From Alectoria sarmentosa (lineage: Eukaryota > Ascomycota > Lecanoromycetes > Lecanorales > Parmeliaceae), in the NCBI GenBank assembly GCA_009733775.1, contig WOGZ01000538.1, positions 1 through 16,473 on the forward strand: DNA of 16,473 nucleotides. Reading direction: 5' to 3'. The notes below the pieces were generated by a model. That model did no database searches, was not told the DNA's origin, and was given only the letters and a program-made list of their open reading frames with translations. A program made the translations under genes and the position numbers. This document shows, piece by piece, positions 1 through 8,899 of this stretch. Position 1 is the stretch's first letter; each line of letters starts with the position of its first letter.

Positions 1-30
1 CTCTCTCTTTTTTTTTTTTTTTTTTTTTTT
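1..30. repeat. CT/poly-T low-complexity left edge
   Basis: The window opens with a short CT run followed by more than 20 consecutive T. This is low complexity without coding potential and is a typical place for a short-read contig to end. Confidence 0.9.
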
Positions 31-415
31 ACTTACTTCGTGCCTGAACGCGTTTTTTATCTGATGTGCTTTTCTTGAAATCTTTTACTCTTTTTGAGTT
101 TCTTTTCTTAAACTTTCTTTTTCTTTCTTCCCTTCACGTTTCTATCCGTCAATATACAATCGAAGTTATCTATACAGTTTTCTGATATGATAAAGTAAGA
201 TTGTTGAAGATCTTCAATTGTGTGATGGACGATGGTGGAGGAACGTTGTGCGGATGGATGAGGGGTGATGGGGGGGGTTTGTTGAGGGAGGCGTTTGAAG
301 GGAGTTGAAGGGAGTGAAAGGAAATGGGGGGAAGTGGAGTGGAGAAGTTGGTTGGAGGTAAAGAGGTAGGAAGGGAGGCAAGGAGGGAGGAAGGCAGGGA
401 GGGAGGGAGGGACGG

Positions 416-632
416 AGGCAGGGAGGCATGAAGGCATGAAGGCGTGAAGGCGTGAAGGCATGAAGACATGAAGGCATGAAGGCATGAAGGCATGAAGGCA
501 TGAAGACATGGAGGCATGGAGGCATGAAGGCATGAAGGCATGAAGACATGGAGGCATGGAGGCATGGAGGCATGAAGACATGAAGGCATGAAGGCATGGA
601 GGCATGGAGGCATGAAGGCATGAAGGCAGAAA
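416..632. repeat. 8-bp minisatellite (AGGCATGA-type units)
   Basis: About 27 imperfect tandem copies of an 8-bp unit, mostly GGCATGAA, with variants GACATGGA, GGCGTGAA and GGCATGGA. The variants are interspersed in higher-order order, as expected of slippage or unequal exchange. Because 8 is not a multiple of 3, all three minus-strand frames translate to the same kind of 8-residue peptide repeat (MPSCLHAF type), which creates long but meaningless open frames. A G-rich GGGAGG-like lead-in occupies about 365-415. Confidence 0.92.
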
Positions 633-1248
633 GGTAGGGTGTGGAGGTAAACGTAGGTGTAGAGGCAGGGAAGCAGGTGTGGAATTATGAAGGCACAAAG
701 ATATGAAGGTATATAGAGAGATATGTGTGAAGGTAAACGTAGTGTGTGAAGGCAGAAATGAAGGCCTACGTGAAGGTAAACGTAAATGTAAAGATAGATA
801 TAAAGGTCAATACGAAGATACAAAGTCGATGAAATCGATGCTACGAATACTTATATATTCACGTTCAATTAAGTAAATAATAAAGATTTTATTAATATAA
901 TTCAATTCGATTCGATTCGCCGTATAAAATTGATCTCACGAATTTAACTTCTTTATAAGCGAGTGTTTTCGTTCGTTCGATTGTTTGATTTTTTTGTTTG
1001 TGAATTTTGTGTTAATTTCTTTTATCGAGCGCGATATCGGCGGCTGATATTTATTCTCTCTTTACACACTTGCATACGCAACTCAATTTCACATTCCTTT
1101 TTAAACGCTCTCCTCGTCCTTCTCTTCGTTCTCTCTCTTCTCAGCTAATACGCTGCCGTCATCACCGGCTGAAAGAGAAGAAAGAAATTGAGGTGTTTGC
1201 TGGCGGGGTTGCTGACGCTTGGGGGTTTTGTTGTTGGTGTTGTGGTTG

Positions 1249-1257
1249 TCGCTATCG

Positions 1258-1289
<32 letters not shown>

Positions 1290-1320
1290 ATCGCTGTCGC
1301 TATCGCTGTCGCTTTCGTTG
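1249..1320. repeat. Hexanucleotide array TCGCTG/TCGCTA
   Basis: Twelve contiguous 6-bp units, TCGCTG with interspersed TCGCTA and two degenerate units at the right end. In one plus-strand frame it reads as Arg-Cys/Arg-Tyr dipeptides, in others as Ser-Leu or Val-Ala. None shows a surrounding gene. Confidence 0.92.
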
Positions 1321-1363
1321 CCGTGAAGAGTGGGTCGAGATGGATGGGCTGACTCGAGGAATT

Positions 1364-1397
1364 TGGGATTGGGATTGGGGGTTGGGGATTGGGGATT
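1364..1397 (+). repeat. GGGATT-like array with G-quadruplex potential
   Basis: Five runs of three to five G are separated by only two bases (mostly TT or ATT) on the plus strand. This satisfies the usual four-run G-quadruplex motif with very short loops. It resembles a telomere-like repeat but is not the TTAGGG unit normal for filamentous ascomycetes. Confidence 0.8.
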
Positions 1398-1753
1398 GTA
1401 GTATCAGTGGTTTCGTAAGAGGTTTCGTAAAAGGTTTAGCTGCGGTGGGGTGGTGGTTGGGGTGATTGTTGTGGTGGTATTAAAAGAGGATGAGGTTAAA
1501 AGAGGGGGGAAGGAGAGAGGGGAAATGTGAAATGAAGATGTGGAATGAAGAAGGGGAAGGGGGGGAGAGATGTGGAATGAAAGAGGGAAGAGGAGATGTG
1601 AAATAAAAGAGGAGAAAAGGGAAGGGAAAAGGGAAGGAAAGAAAAGGAGATGAAGGGGGGAGAAGGGAAGGGAGATTGATGTGGAAATGATAAAGGATGA
1701 AGAGGAAAGGGGAGATAGATGTGAAAATGATAAAGATGTGAAAGAGAGAGGTT

Positions 1754-1836
1754 GAAAAGAAAAGAAGGAAGAAGAGGAAAAGGAGGAAGAGGAAAAAGAG
1801 AAAAAAAAGGAGGAAGAGGAAAGGAAGGAGGGAAAG
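1754..1836 (+). repeat. Uninterrupted polypurine tract
   Basis: Eighty-three consecutive A/G bases on the plus strand, inside a wider purine-rich segment (about 1490-1900) broken only by scattered T. Polypurine/polypyrimidine tracts of this length can form intramolecular triplexes and often stall polymerases. Function here is unknown. Confidence 0.85.
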
Positions 1837-1950
1837 CAATCAAGAAACGAAAAAAGGGGAACGAGAAGGAAGAATTCGAAGAATTCGAAGAAGAAACATT
1901 CAAAGTCGTCGAAATAGTCTAATCGTCGAAGTCGTCAAAGTAGCCTAATC

Positions 1951-1970
1951 GACGACGACGACGACGACGA
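1951..1970. repeat. (GAC)n trinucleotide repeat
   Basis: About seven GAC units, preceded from about 1905 by imperfect GTCGTCAAAGT/GTCGTCGAA copies. No gene is associated. Confidence 0.85.
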
Positions 1971-2158
1971 AACGACTAAACCAAGGAAAAAATATGCGTT
2001 TATAGCCGTACTAACTGCCAAGGTCGATGAATCTAGAATATCTCAGTTGGGAGAGCAGGCAATTGAGGTCATAGTATTATTTCCGCCTTAATGAAGACAG
2101 ACAGCAAGGTGCCATGTCTGCTCGCTTTTATTTGATTGTTGGTGGTGGCGATGGAGAT

Positions 2159-2206
2159 GGGGATGGGGATGGGGATGGGGTAAGGGGAATGGGGATGGGG
2201 ATGGGG
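2159..2206 (+). repeat. GGGGAT array with G-quadruplex potential
   Basis: Eight GGGG runs separated mainly by AT: one block of four at 2159-2180 and, after TAA, further runs at 2184-2206. Each block meets the G-quadruplex criterion. It lies about 200 bp beyond the stop codon of the minus-strand monooxygenase, so a long 3' end of that transcript would carry the C-rich complement. Confidence 0.85.
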
Positions 2207-2399
2207 TATGTGTATGAAAAGGTGTAGATAGTGGGAGTGGGAGTGAATCAGCGGCATCCTGACGATCATGCCGTTCCAACCTTACTTGGATGAGTCGTTC
2301 GATTTGGCGTCTATCATGGAGTTTTCTAAGTATTTTGGAGATCATAGTAAGGCAATACACAAAAACACATCAACGTTTTATTCGCACCAGCGCCTTTTT

Positions 2400-3875
2400 T
2401 CACGTGGACACTTTCTCAAAATGCAGCCCGTCAACAATGTTCCCATACTCGGCATCCCACAAATCGGCCAGATAGGTGATCCTCGGCAACCACGGCGCCT
2501 TATCTCCGGCCTTGGGCACCGCTTTCGCTCCCTTGACCACGTACGTCGACGAGAGGTTCAGCGCCGTCACGGTCTTCATGTCCGCGCCCTTCTCCAGCCG
2601 CGGCACCGCGGAAGTGATGCCTCGTTTCTTCATCGAGTTCAGCAGCCTGGCCACGAGGATGGCGGTCGCGTCCACGCCGAGCGTCCAGGCGACGTTTGTG
2701 TATCCGAGGCACGTCGCCATGTTGGGCACGTCTTGCAGCATGACGCCTTTCCAGAGGTACTTTTCCCCCACGGTCTGCGGGACGTTGTCGACGGCGATTT
2801 GCGCGCCGCCGCCGATCTTGAGCTTCAGGCCCGTGGCTGTGATGATGATGTCGGTGTCGATGTGCTTGCCCGAGGCAAGCTGGATGCCGGTCGGCGTCAC
2901 GGTGGTGATGGTGTCGGTGACCACCGAGGCTTTGCCGGAGCGCATGGCTTTGAAGAAGTCTCCGTCCGGGCAGAGACACAGGCGCTGCTCCCACGGGTTG
3001 TAGCGGGGTTCGAAATGGGGGTCGTGCGGTACGTCTTCCGGCAGCTCTTTGACGGTGACCTTTTTGATCAGGTTCCGCGCTGCGAGTGGGTAGAAGGCGC
3101 AGAACTTGATGAAGAGGAAGCCGAACAGTAGGAATTTGAGCCGCGTGATGCGATGGGCCATTGCAGATGGGAGGAATTTATGGACCCAGGCTCCGAAGGG
3201 ATCGACTGATGGCCGCGAGATGATGTAGGTCGGGCTGCGTTGCAGCATGGTGACGTGGGAAGCTGTCTCTGCGAGCGAAGGCAGCAGAGTCACGGCCGTT
3301 GAGCCACTGCCCACGACGACCATTTTCTTGTCCTTGTAGTCGAAATCATTGGGCCAGAACTGGGGATGGAGAACGGTGCCCTTGAAATTCTCAATGCCTG
3401 TTATATGGCTGCTCAACGCTTCCTCATAGTCGTAGTACCCGGTGCTGAGGATGACGAAGCGTGCGTGGAAGCGCGCTTCATGGCCATCTTTGTCGATAAG
3501 TAAGGTCCACGCCTGCTGGTCAGAGGACCAATTCGCCGCGACAAGCCTGTGGTGGAACTGCACCTTCTGGTCGATGCCGTACATTGCGGCGGACGCGCGG
3601 ATGTACTTGCGAATGGAATCGCCGTCCGCGATGCATTTGTTCCCGGGCCATGGCCGCCACGAGAAGCCAAAGGTGTAGAGATCCGAGTCGGAGCGGAAGC
3701 CGGGGTAATTGAAGAGATCCCAGGTGCCTCCTATGCCGCCGCGAGCTTCGAGGATGGTGAAGTTGGCCGATGGGATTTCGGTCTGTAATCGATAAGCGGC
3801 GTTGATGCCGGCGATACCTGCGCCGACGATGATGACATCGAAGAGATCGCTGGGGGCTTTTTCCGTGGAGCCCAT
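2400..3875 (-). CDS. EthA-type Baeyer-Villiger flavin monooxygenase
   Basis: Predicted 491-residue class B flavoprotein monooxygenase. Such enzymes use FAD, NADPH and O2 to insert an oxygen next to a carbonyl (Baeyer-Villiger reaction) or to oxidise S or N. Visible motifs: FAD Rossmann GAGIAG at residues 18-23; GGTWDLFNYPGFRSDSD at about 49-65; the Baeyer-Villiger fingerprint FxGxxxHxxxWP at 164-175; NADPH Rossmann GSGSTA at 189-194; a conserved ATG-containing segment near the C-terminal third. Length and sequence pattern match the bacterial EthA (ethionamide-activating) group far better than typical long fungal BVMOs. The frame is open to 3941, but that position is a GTG; the ATG at 3875 is the first ATG and has a strong context (ACCATGG). 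No intron is needed. No signal peptide or SKL tail, so probably cytosolic. The substrate cannot be told from sequence. A 5'-UTR intron is possible (GTGAGT near 3950, ATCAG near 3890). Confidence 0.93.
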   Translation of the reverse strand: MGSTEKAPSDLFDVIIVGAGIAGINAAYRLQTEIPSANFTILEARGGIGGTWDLFNYPGFRSDSDLYTFGFSWRPWPGNKCIADGDSIRKYIRASAAMYGIDQKVQFHHRLVAANWSSDQQAWTLLIDKDGHEARFHARFVILSTGYYDYEEALSSHITGIENFKGTVLHPQFWPNDFDYKDKKMVVVGSGSTAVTLLPSLAETASHVTMLQRSPTYIISRPSVDPFGAWVHKFLPSAMAHRITRLKFLLFGFLFIKFCAFYPLAARNLIKKVTVKELPEDVPHDPHFEPRYNPWEQRLCLCPDGDFFKAMRSGKASVVTDTITTVTPTGIQLASGKHIDTDIIITATGLKLKIGGGAQIAVDNVPQTVGEKYLWKGVMLQDVPNMATCLGYTNVAWTLGVDATAILVARLLNSMKKRGITSAVPRLEKGADMKTVTALNLSSTYVVKGAKAVPKAGDKAPWLPRITYLADLWDAEYGNIVDGLHFEKVST

Positions 3876-5641
3876 GGTTCCTCTTTCTGATAAAATGTCC
3901 TGTCTCTTGGTGTGGGCTATGTACTTGATACTTGTACTCACCGCTCACCACTCACGGCTCAGCAGTGTTGCTGAGATGGTTACCGGAGATTGATTCTGTG
4001 GGCGGAATCGTGTGATTCGTAGGTCATCTATGTCTATGTTATATCACTGTCTAGATGGCGCTCAATACGAAGATTCTCGTTGCACCGCAGTAACACTTTG
4101 AACAGCAAAAAACAAATTGGTTGAGATATGGGATCAGCACTAACATGCATATGTCAAGCGATTACTAAACGTCCAACATGTGGGATAGAAACCGTTGGCC
4201 AAGGCTTGGCGCTATATTTGTACCTCGGTCGACTCCAAGATGAGATAATCATAGTAATCGCCCATGGGCAATGGGCAATGGGCAAGTGACAATGGGCATA
4301 GAGTGACCCCGCCAGAGATTGACTTGACTCTATCATGCCTAAGGTACTTAATCGAAACTGTATTCATCCTGGCCGAGGCAACGGGACGGTTTTTTGATCT
4401 TTTGATCCCGGCAGATCTGAAACCCGCAGTAATCGTAGCCCCACTCACTTGTGCTTGGCTAAAGGTCGCCCTGGGTCAGAAGGACCATATATACTTTTGA
4501 CGTACCACAGAAGCGTGTCTGCGAAGCTTCATGGTTGTGTGTTATGCTCAAAGAGTAAAAGATTGAAACAATTGAGTGAAAGTGTGAATAGATTTTACGT
4601 GTTTGCGGGTTTCAAATCTACGGGGGGTTTTCGTATGTCTTTCAGCCGAGGGCCAATGCGAAGCGAGTACCTAGTGTGGCTACGCTTACCTCAATCAGGG
4701 CCCACCCGAGGCTGCCGCTTTTAGGCTAAGCTGATACGACACTCTGATCACGATGTTGGTCCGAAATTTGCGCTAGTCCTTATGTGGCTAGCTTTTTACC
4801 TGGGTCCAAATCCTATCGGAGGCCTCTATGCCAAAGATAGAATTCGATCGGGGCCTGCGAAAACCACACCGACCTAATATCTATCAATATTCTTAACTTC
4901 ACAACGAGATGACTAGATCTAAAACTTGTAAGTACTGTTTCATTCTCCTTGATTCTCTCTACAACTTTGTAACCAAAAGGGATTTCCCAAGTTGTATCAC
5001 CGTCGAGATATCTCGCTGCCCTCATTGAAAAATATTCCTGGCACGGCGAGGGAGCCACAAACTTCAAGAATTCATGAAATCGGAGCTGGACTGAGACAAG
5101 GAAAGCTGATGCGACCTTCAACCGCGCAGAACCACTTGTTCACGACCAAGCCCGACTAAGACTTCCTTGGTAAGACATCTCCCAGCCTTAACAAAAAGTC
5201 AATAACACAGCCTGCTACAAATCTGGTGATCCTGTATGAACGACCATGTATTCTGCTCTTCACCATTTCGATCTTCTATTTGTGTATGATGCTGTTGTGG
5301 ACCTACGCGTTATAGAGTCCAATTCAGGAGATTCCATTTCCCAGTGAAATGGACTATCTGTAGACAACTTCCAACAATGCAGCGTTACAGCGGCTATGGT
5401 AAGATTGGTGCAACGGTAGACTGTACCAGGAAGGGAAACCGTTTGACTCTTTAAGTGGTGAAACCGCGCGGATCATTGACTGCCCGACATCCATCGCATT
5501 GCGCCTCAGTCGACGCTTGTAGCGCATGTGCTCTCCCCTTGGATGCGCGGTCGACGATGTTTGCTACAGGAAGTCATCAAGCTCTAAAGTCCTTCGCTGT
5601 AACGTTTCATCTTTTTTTAAAGCACCCCGTCCGTTGACATC
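3876..5641. other. Intergenic region, no confident gene
   Basis: Presumed promoter of the monooxygenase at the left and of the secreted-protein gene at the right. It contains a 7-bp inverted repeat CTCAGCA/TGCTGAG with a 4-nt loop at 3958-3975, some 85-100 bp upstream of the monooxygenase ATG, and the ATGGGCA repeats at 4264-4298. The only open frame with a protein-like composition is on the minus strand at 4813-5121 (102 codons). It has no recognisable domain, no neighbouring exon and no splice support, so it is not called as a gene. Confidence 0.6.
4264..4298. repeat. ATGGGCA 7-bp repeat
   Basis: Three perfect adjacent ATGGGCA units at 4264-4284, a diverged AGTGACA unit, then a fourth perfect copy at 4292-4298. 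Short and without known role. Confidence 0.75.
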
Positions 5642-6652
5642 ATGTTGAGAATTCCTATACTATGGACTATTTTCTACCGTTGTGGCATCCGCTGCGTCTG
5701 TGCTGCAGTCCTTGCAAAACTTTGAGATAGATCCGTCGCCATCCTTGAATCAGTCATATCAGTCTTACAATGGATCTATCCAAGCTACGATGCAGATCCG
5801 GTGTGATGGCCAACAATACGGCAGAGATTTGAACATTGAAGAATGCAAACAGGCTTTCCAATCCATTACACGAAGCAGTCTGCAGATCAGCTTCGGACAG
5901 CGGAGAACGGCCGAGACTTACGATGTCAATGTTCCTTATAGGTTCTCCAGTGGTAAGTACAATGTCTTCTCAACGAGATTATAAAAGTCTGCTACACTTC
6001 CAGTTGGTAGCATGTAGACAGATAATGATGATTGTGTTATTGATATCGGCCTGGCATCTAGTGCTCAGTCTGCTTACGGCAGCTTTATACAAGTAGCACA
6101 AGCTGCGTCCGTTGTCATTGAAACTTGTGTTCGTACGAACAATCCTACAGGAGGCATAGCTTGGAAAGTTGGTAAGTGAACGATTTCTGCTGGAAATGAA
6201 ACTCAACACAAAGATTATTAAAACAATTACTAGGCAGGGATGGTAATCTGACCGTAGCAGTGAAAGCGTACAAACAAAACATGAATGTCGTGGAGCCGGT
6301 AATCGAACCCATGCCCAATTACAATCAATTCGTGGATTGATTAATCTTTCATCAAGCCCCGTCAGGTCTCTACGACTCTTGTAGCAAGCTGTTGGATACC
6401 ATACGAGCGACGACTACCAAGTCAGTATTCGGAACCAAAGACCTCCCCGGCGTTCAATTCTATCTCCGCTTTCTAGCCTATCACAACGGACCACCAACTT
6501 CGTGCGCGCTTGCGATCGATGCCGACAGCTGGACGCCCGTTTTCAAGGATTCGGAATCCTGGTACAATATTTGGGAAGAAGCGACGGCGATGTTGGTAAT
6601 CTGCATCAAGCACGGCTCGCTGCCTCTTCGAAGCGCCCTCGGTATGGCTTAA
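5642..6652 (+). pseudogene. Secreted cysteine-containing fungal protein, frame-disrupted
   Basis: Four blocks together resemble a widespread fungal secreted protein family of unknown function. Exon 1 (to 5952) encodes a signal-peptide-like start and the RCDGQQYGRDLNIEEC block. Intron 5953-6021 is GTAAGT...ACAG. Exon 2 (6022-6171) holds DDCVIDIG and ETCVRTN. Intron 6172-6233 is GTAAGT...CTAG. Exon 3 (6234-6298) reads GRDGNLTVAVKAYKQN. Exon 4 (6366-6652) holds LYDSCSKLLD, PTSCALAID, SWYNIWEEATAMLVICIKHG and a TAA stop. Two frame breaks: ATG 5642 starts a hydrophobic leader (MLRIPILWTIF) one base out of frame with the mature part (STVVASAASVLQ), and exon 3 ends in phase 0 while the conserved exon 4 frame needs phase 1. 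A weak AAG acceptor at 6388 would restore frame but lose the conserved YDSC. Seven cysteines remain, an odd number for a disulfide protein. Probably a decayed copy; single-base assembly errors are the alternative. Confidence 0.65.
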
Positions 6653-6730
6653 GATTATTTAATCGACTATTGTGATCTCGCTGCCTGGACGGAAGGCTGA
6701 TAATAGTGTCCGATAGGCGATCGTGGTAGG

Positions 6731-6752
6731 CTTCGGCTTTTCCTAGCCGAAG
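6731..6752. repeat. Perfect 8-bp stem inverted repeat
   Basis: CTTCGGCT (6731-6738) and AGCCGAAG (6745-6752) flank a 6-nt loop, about 80 bp after the stop of the secreted-protein gene. It could form an RNA hairpin in that transcript's 3' region. Role unknown. Confidence 0.7.
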
Positions 6753-7195
6753 ACCCTCCCAAAAGTACAATTCGGCAGAACACAAGCCAGTTCGAGACGG
6801 CATAGCTTTGGCATTCGGGCTACTGGAAAGGCTAGGGTTTGAAGAAGAAACTTTATATCTCCCTGCGCGTGCATTCCTTGCGATTCGAATCGCGGTTGGA
6901 GCGGAGTAGGAAAGGAGGGTTTTTTTTTTCTTTCTATCCATCGCAAAGTTCTGTAGATAGATGCAAGGATCGCTCCTCCTTCTCCTCAACGTACAAAATT
7001 TTCCACATCCTCCTTTCCCTGCATCTTCCCCTTCCCATCAGAATCCCTCCGGGACATCCATCGTGACAACCGCACCCTGCCGGATAGAGTGTCCTTTGAT
7101 GCGGGGCTCTGCATACATACCAAATACAGCAAGCAGATACCTCGCCAAGCAAAGCGTAAGGGCAATGCTTTGAAGAACAACTACCCGCGCACAAG

Positions 7196-7259
7196 CTTCT
7201 TCTTCACCTTCTTCTTCTTCTTCTTTCTTCTTTCTTCTTTCTTCTTCTTTCTTCTTCTC
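7196..7259. repeat. TTC-rich polypyrimidine tract
   Basis: TTC and TTTC units, almost pure pyrimidine on the plus strand apart from one CA near 7205. Its minus-strand complement is a GAA-rich purine tract that translates to Glu/Lys runs in spurious open frames. Confidence 0.85.
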
Positions 7260-7610
7260 ATCGGCACCAAGCAAGCACGCGACCACAATTGGGAATGATG
7301 ATGACGACGATGGACGGACGGGACTTGCCTTTTTGGTGCTATATATATATTTCAGCTGCGAGGTCGAGTTCGCACGTACGGGAAGTCGGTGATGTTGGTT
7401 TCCTGAGTGGGATTCTCGCGTGCGGCTTTTGGATCAAATCGTTGTTCACGATATCAAGGAGCAGCCACTGCCCCATATCTAAAGTATTCATTCTGGCAGG
7501 GGAGAGGATGAGGGTTGAGAGCAAATTATCAGCGACAGTCCCACAGACATCTCTGTCGGCGACCGTGTAAGCCATAATCTCGAATTACCATTTCTATCAT
7601 CATCTCTCTG

Positions 7611-7646
7611 TCTGGTCCCGTCTGGTCTGGTCTGGTCTGGTCTGGT
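7611..7646. repeat. TCTGG pentamer repeat
   Basis: TCTGG occurs once at 7611, then after CCCG runs as five perfect tandem copies from 7621, ending at TCTGGTTCTG. A short TGCA array follows at 7673-7687. Confidence 0.85.
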
Positions 7647-7672
7647 TCTGCTAGGACCGCATTCGTAGTTGA

Positions 7673-7687
7673 TGCATGCATGCATGC
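7673..7687. repeat. TGCA self-complementary array
   Basis: Alternating purine-pyrimidine TGCATGCATGCATGC, fully self-complementary. No known role here. Confidence 0.8.
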
Positions 7688-7875
7688 GTTTCGGCTCAAG
7701 ACGACCTATCTACTTATCTAGAAGTGGAACTGGAAGGAGATTGTCGGTTTTGGGAATCGAATTACTTTTTAAGTAATTGTATTGTTGATGGCTTTGGTAG
7801 GTGATCCGCGCTGATCGATTTTCAATGGCTGTTTTGGGATTCGGGTGATTATATGCGAGGTGATGGCGTTGATGA

Positions 7876-7930
7876 TTGATGGTTGATGGTTGATGGTTGA
7901 TGGTTGATGGTTGATGGTTGATGGTTGATG
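7876..7930. repeat. TTGATGG 7-bp tandem array
   Basis: Seven to eight near-perfect copies of the 7-bp unit TTGATGG, with a degenerate GATGATTGATGG lead-in. It runs directly into the direct repeat at 7934-7979. Confidence 0.9.
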
Positions 7931-7933
7931 TGA

Positions 7934-7979
7934 GCTGGGTGGGCAGATATAGCTGGGTGGGCAGATAGATATAGCTGGG
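7934..7979. repeat. Direct repeat AGCTGGGTGGGCAGATA
   Basis: Two copies of AGCTGGGTGGGCAGATA, the first followed by T and the second by GATAT, then a partial third start AGCTGGGC. A short interrupted tandem duplication. Confidence 0.8.
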
Positions 7980-8096
7980 CTGCGAGGAAGCAGATTTCAA
8001 GCTGCTCTGTATTATTGGGTTCCGCGAGGCTCTGAATTCATATCTATCGGTCGGTGTTGGTATACATCGTCTGTCTATTCGCTACAGTGGGACTGA

Positions 8097-8109
8097 GGGG
8101 GGGGGGGGG
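8097..8109. repeat. G homopolymer (13 nt)
   Basis: Thirteen consecutive G on the plus strand. Exact length is unreliable in most sequencing data. Confidence 0.85.
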
Positions 8110-8327
8110 TTTAGTAAGTCGCATAGCGAGTCAGGGAAGAGTAAGGTAGGTAGCCATGACCCGTGGCCCCTCCCCCATATGGAATGCTCTGGAAAAAGCG
8201 GTGATACATAGCAGGAGAACACGCGTCATGAAGGAGGTTTCTATATATATATACCTGTCCTGCACCTGGCAATGGCTCTTTCATTCGATTCTATCTCTTT
8301 TCAGAGCCGTAGCATTCTTGCCCGGCC

Positions 8328-8346
8328 CACCCGCCCGCCCGCCCGC
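8328..8346. repeat. CCCG tandem array
   Basis: Four to five CCCG units. No associated gene. Confidence 0.8.
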
Positions 8347-8899
8347 ACCTGTATATAGCTTCATCTTTTTTCAACTCCAGGCCTATTGCTGCTACAAGCA
8401 TGGGGAGTTTTTTCTTAGCGCTAGGGTTACGAGAGTATGCGGAATATGTTCGCTCGCTGCTGAATACGCCTGTTTCAGACCCTCTCTATTCGCTGCTGTC
8501 CCTGGCGTTGGGACAGCGTAATCGCTACTTACGTCCATCTGGATGCACTCATTGTGCGTGTGATGTGTGCATTTGAGTATGCGAGCGCTAATGAGGAGGT
8601 ATTTTGTAGACGTTTGATATGAGATTTGGGCATCCCGGATACGATAGGATATCAGATCAAGTAGGAGATAAATGATATTATTGTTCATGATATGAAGCTC
8701 AAGCGCCAAACACGTCCAGAACAAACCATCACATGGAAACCGCAACTAACCCCGAAACCCCAAGAACAACGGCTCGAGTGTGCAAGCGTCCTCGTCAAGC
8801 CCATTGAGCGCCTTCTCACAATTTCAAGCGTATCTTCCAAACTCCTAATCGCTGCCAGTTTCATGAGACAGTATCGTCCACGCGAGGCCATGAACTTCA

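Larger units (their letters stand above)
31..2399. other. Gene-free, purine-skewed, repeat-rich flank
   Basis: No credible gene is visible in these 2.4 kb. From about 230 to 2230 the plus strand is strongly enriched in G and A. Within it lie an 8-bp minisatellite, a hexamer array, G-rich arrays and a polypurine tract, each listed separately. The stretch around 840-960 is AT-rich and otherwise featureless. The open frames on the minus strand (108-823 and 1480-1903) are translations of the repeats into monotonous Cys/Leu/His/Met/Pro or Ser/Phe/Pro/Leu strings and are not treated as genes. Confidence 0.75.
6653..8899. other. Gene-free, repeat-rich intergenic region
   Basis: About 2.2 kb with no gene I can support. 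Open frames on both strands are short, lack domains and mostly follow repeats. Contents: a hairpin at 6731-6752, a perfect palindrome at 6880-6893, a TTC-rich pyrimidine tract, TCTGG, TGCA and TTGATGG arrays, a direct repeat at 7934-7979, a 13-G run at 8097-8109 and a CCCG array at 8328-8346. Confidence 0.65.

Noticed and set aside
108..823. Three overlapping minus-strand open frames of 135 to 217 codons rich in Cys, Leu, His, Met and Pro
   Set aside because: They are translations of the 8-bp minisatellite in three frames; no domain, start context or splice support.
1480..1903. Minus-strand open frames rich in Phe, Leu, Ser and Pro
   Set aside because: Produced by the polypurine/polypyrimidine tract; not protein-like.
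2268..3131. Plus-strand open frame of 287 codons
   Set aside because: Lies antisense to the monooxygenase, whose motifs are unmistakable; it is an Arg/His/Asp-rich shadow of GC-rich coding DNA.
4813..5121. Minus-strand open frame of 102 codons with a hydrophobic start
   Set aside because: Composition is fairly protein-like, but there is no recognisable domain, no partner exon and no conserved motif. Kept only as a note; a translated search would decide.
6290..6330. tRNA T-arm-like string (reverse complement GGGTTCGATTACC) on the minus strand
   Set aside because: The T-stem does not pair, no matching acceptor stem or A box lies at the right distance, and the segment spans an exon/intron edge of the secreted-protein gene.
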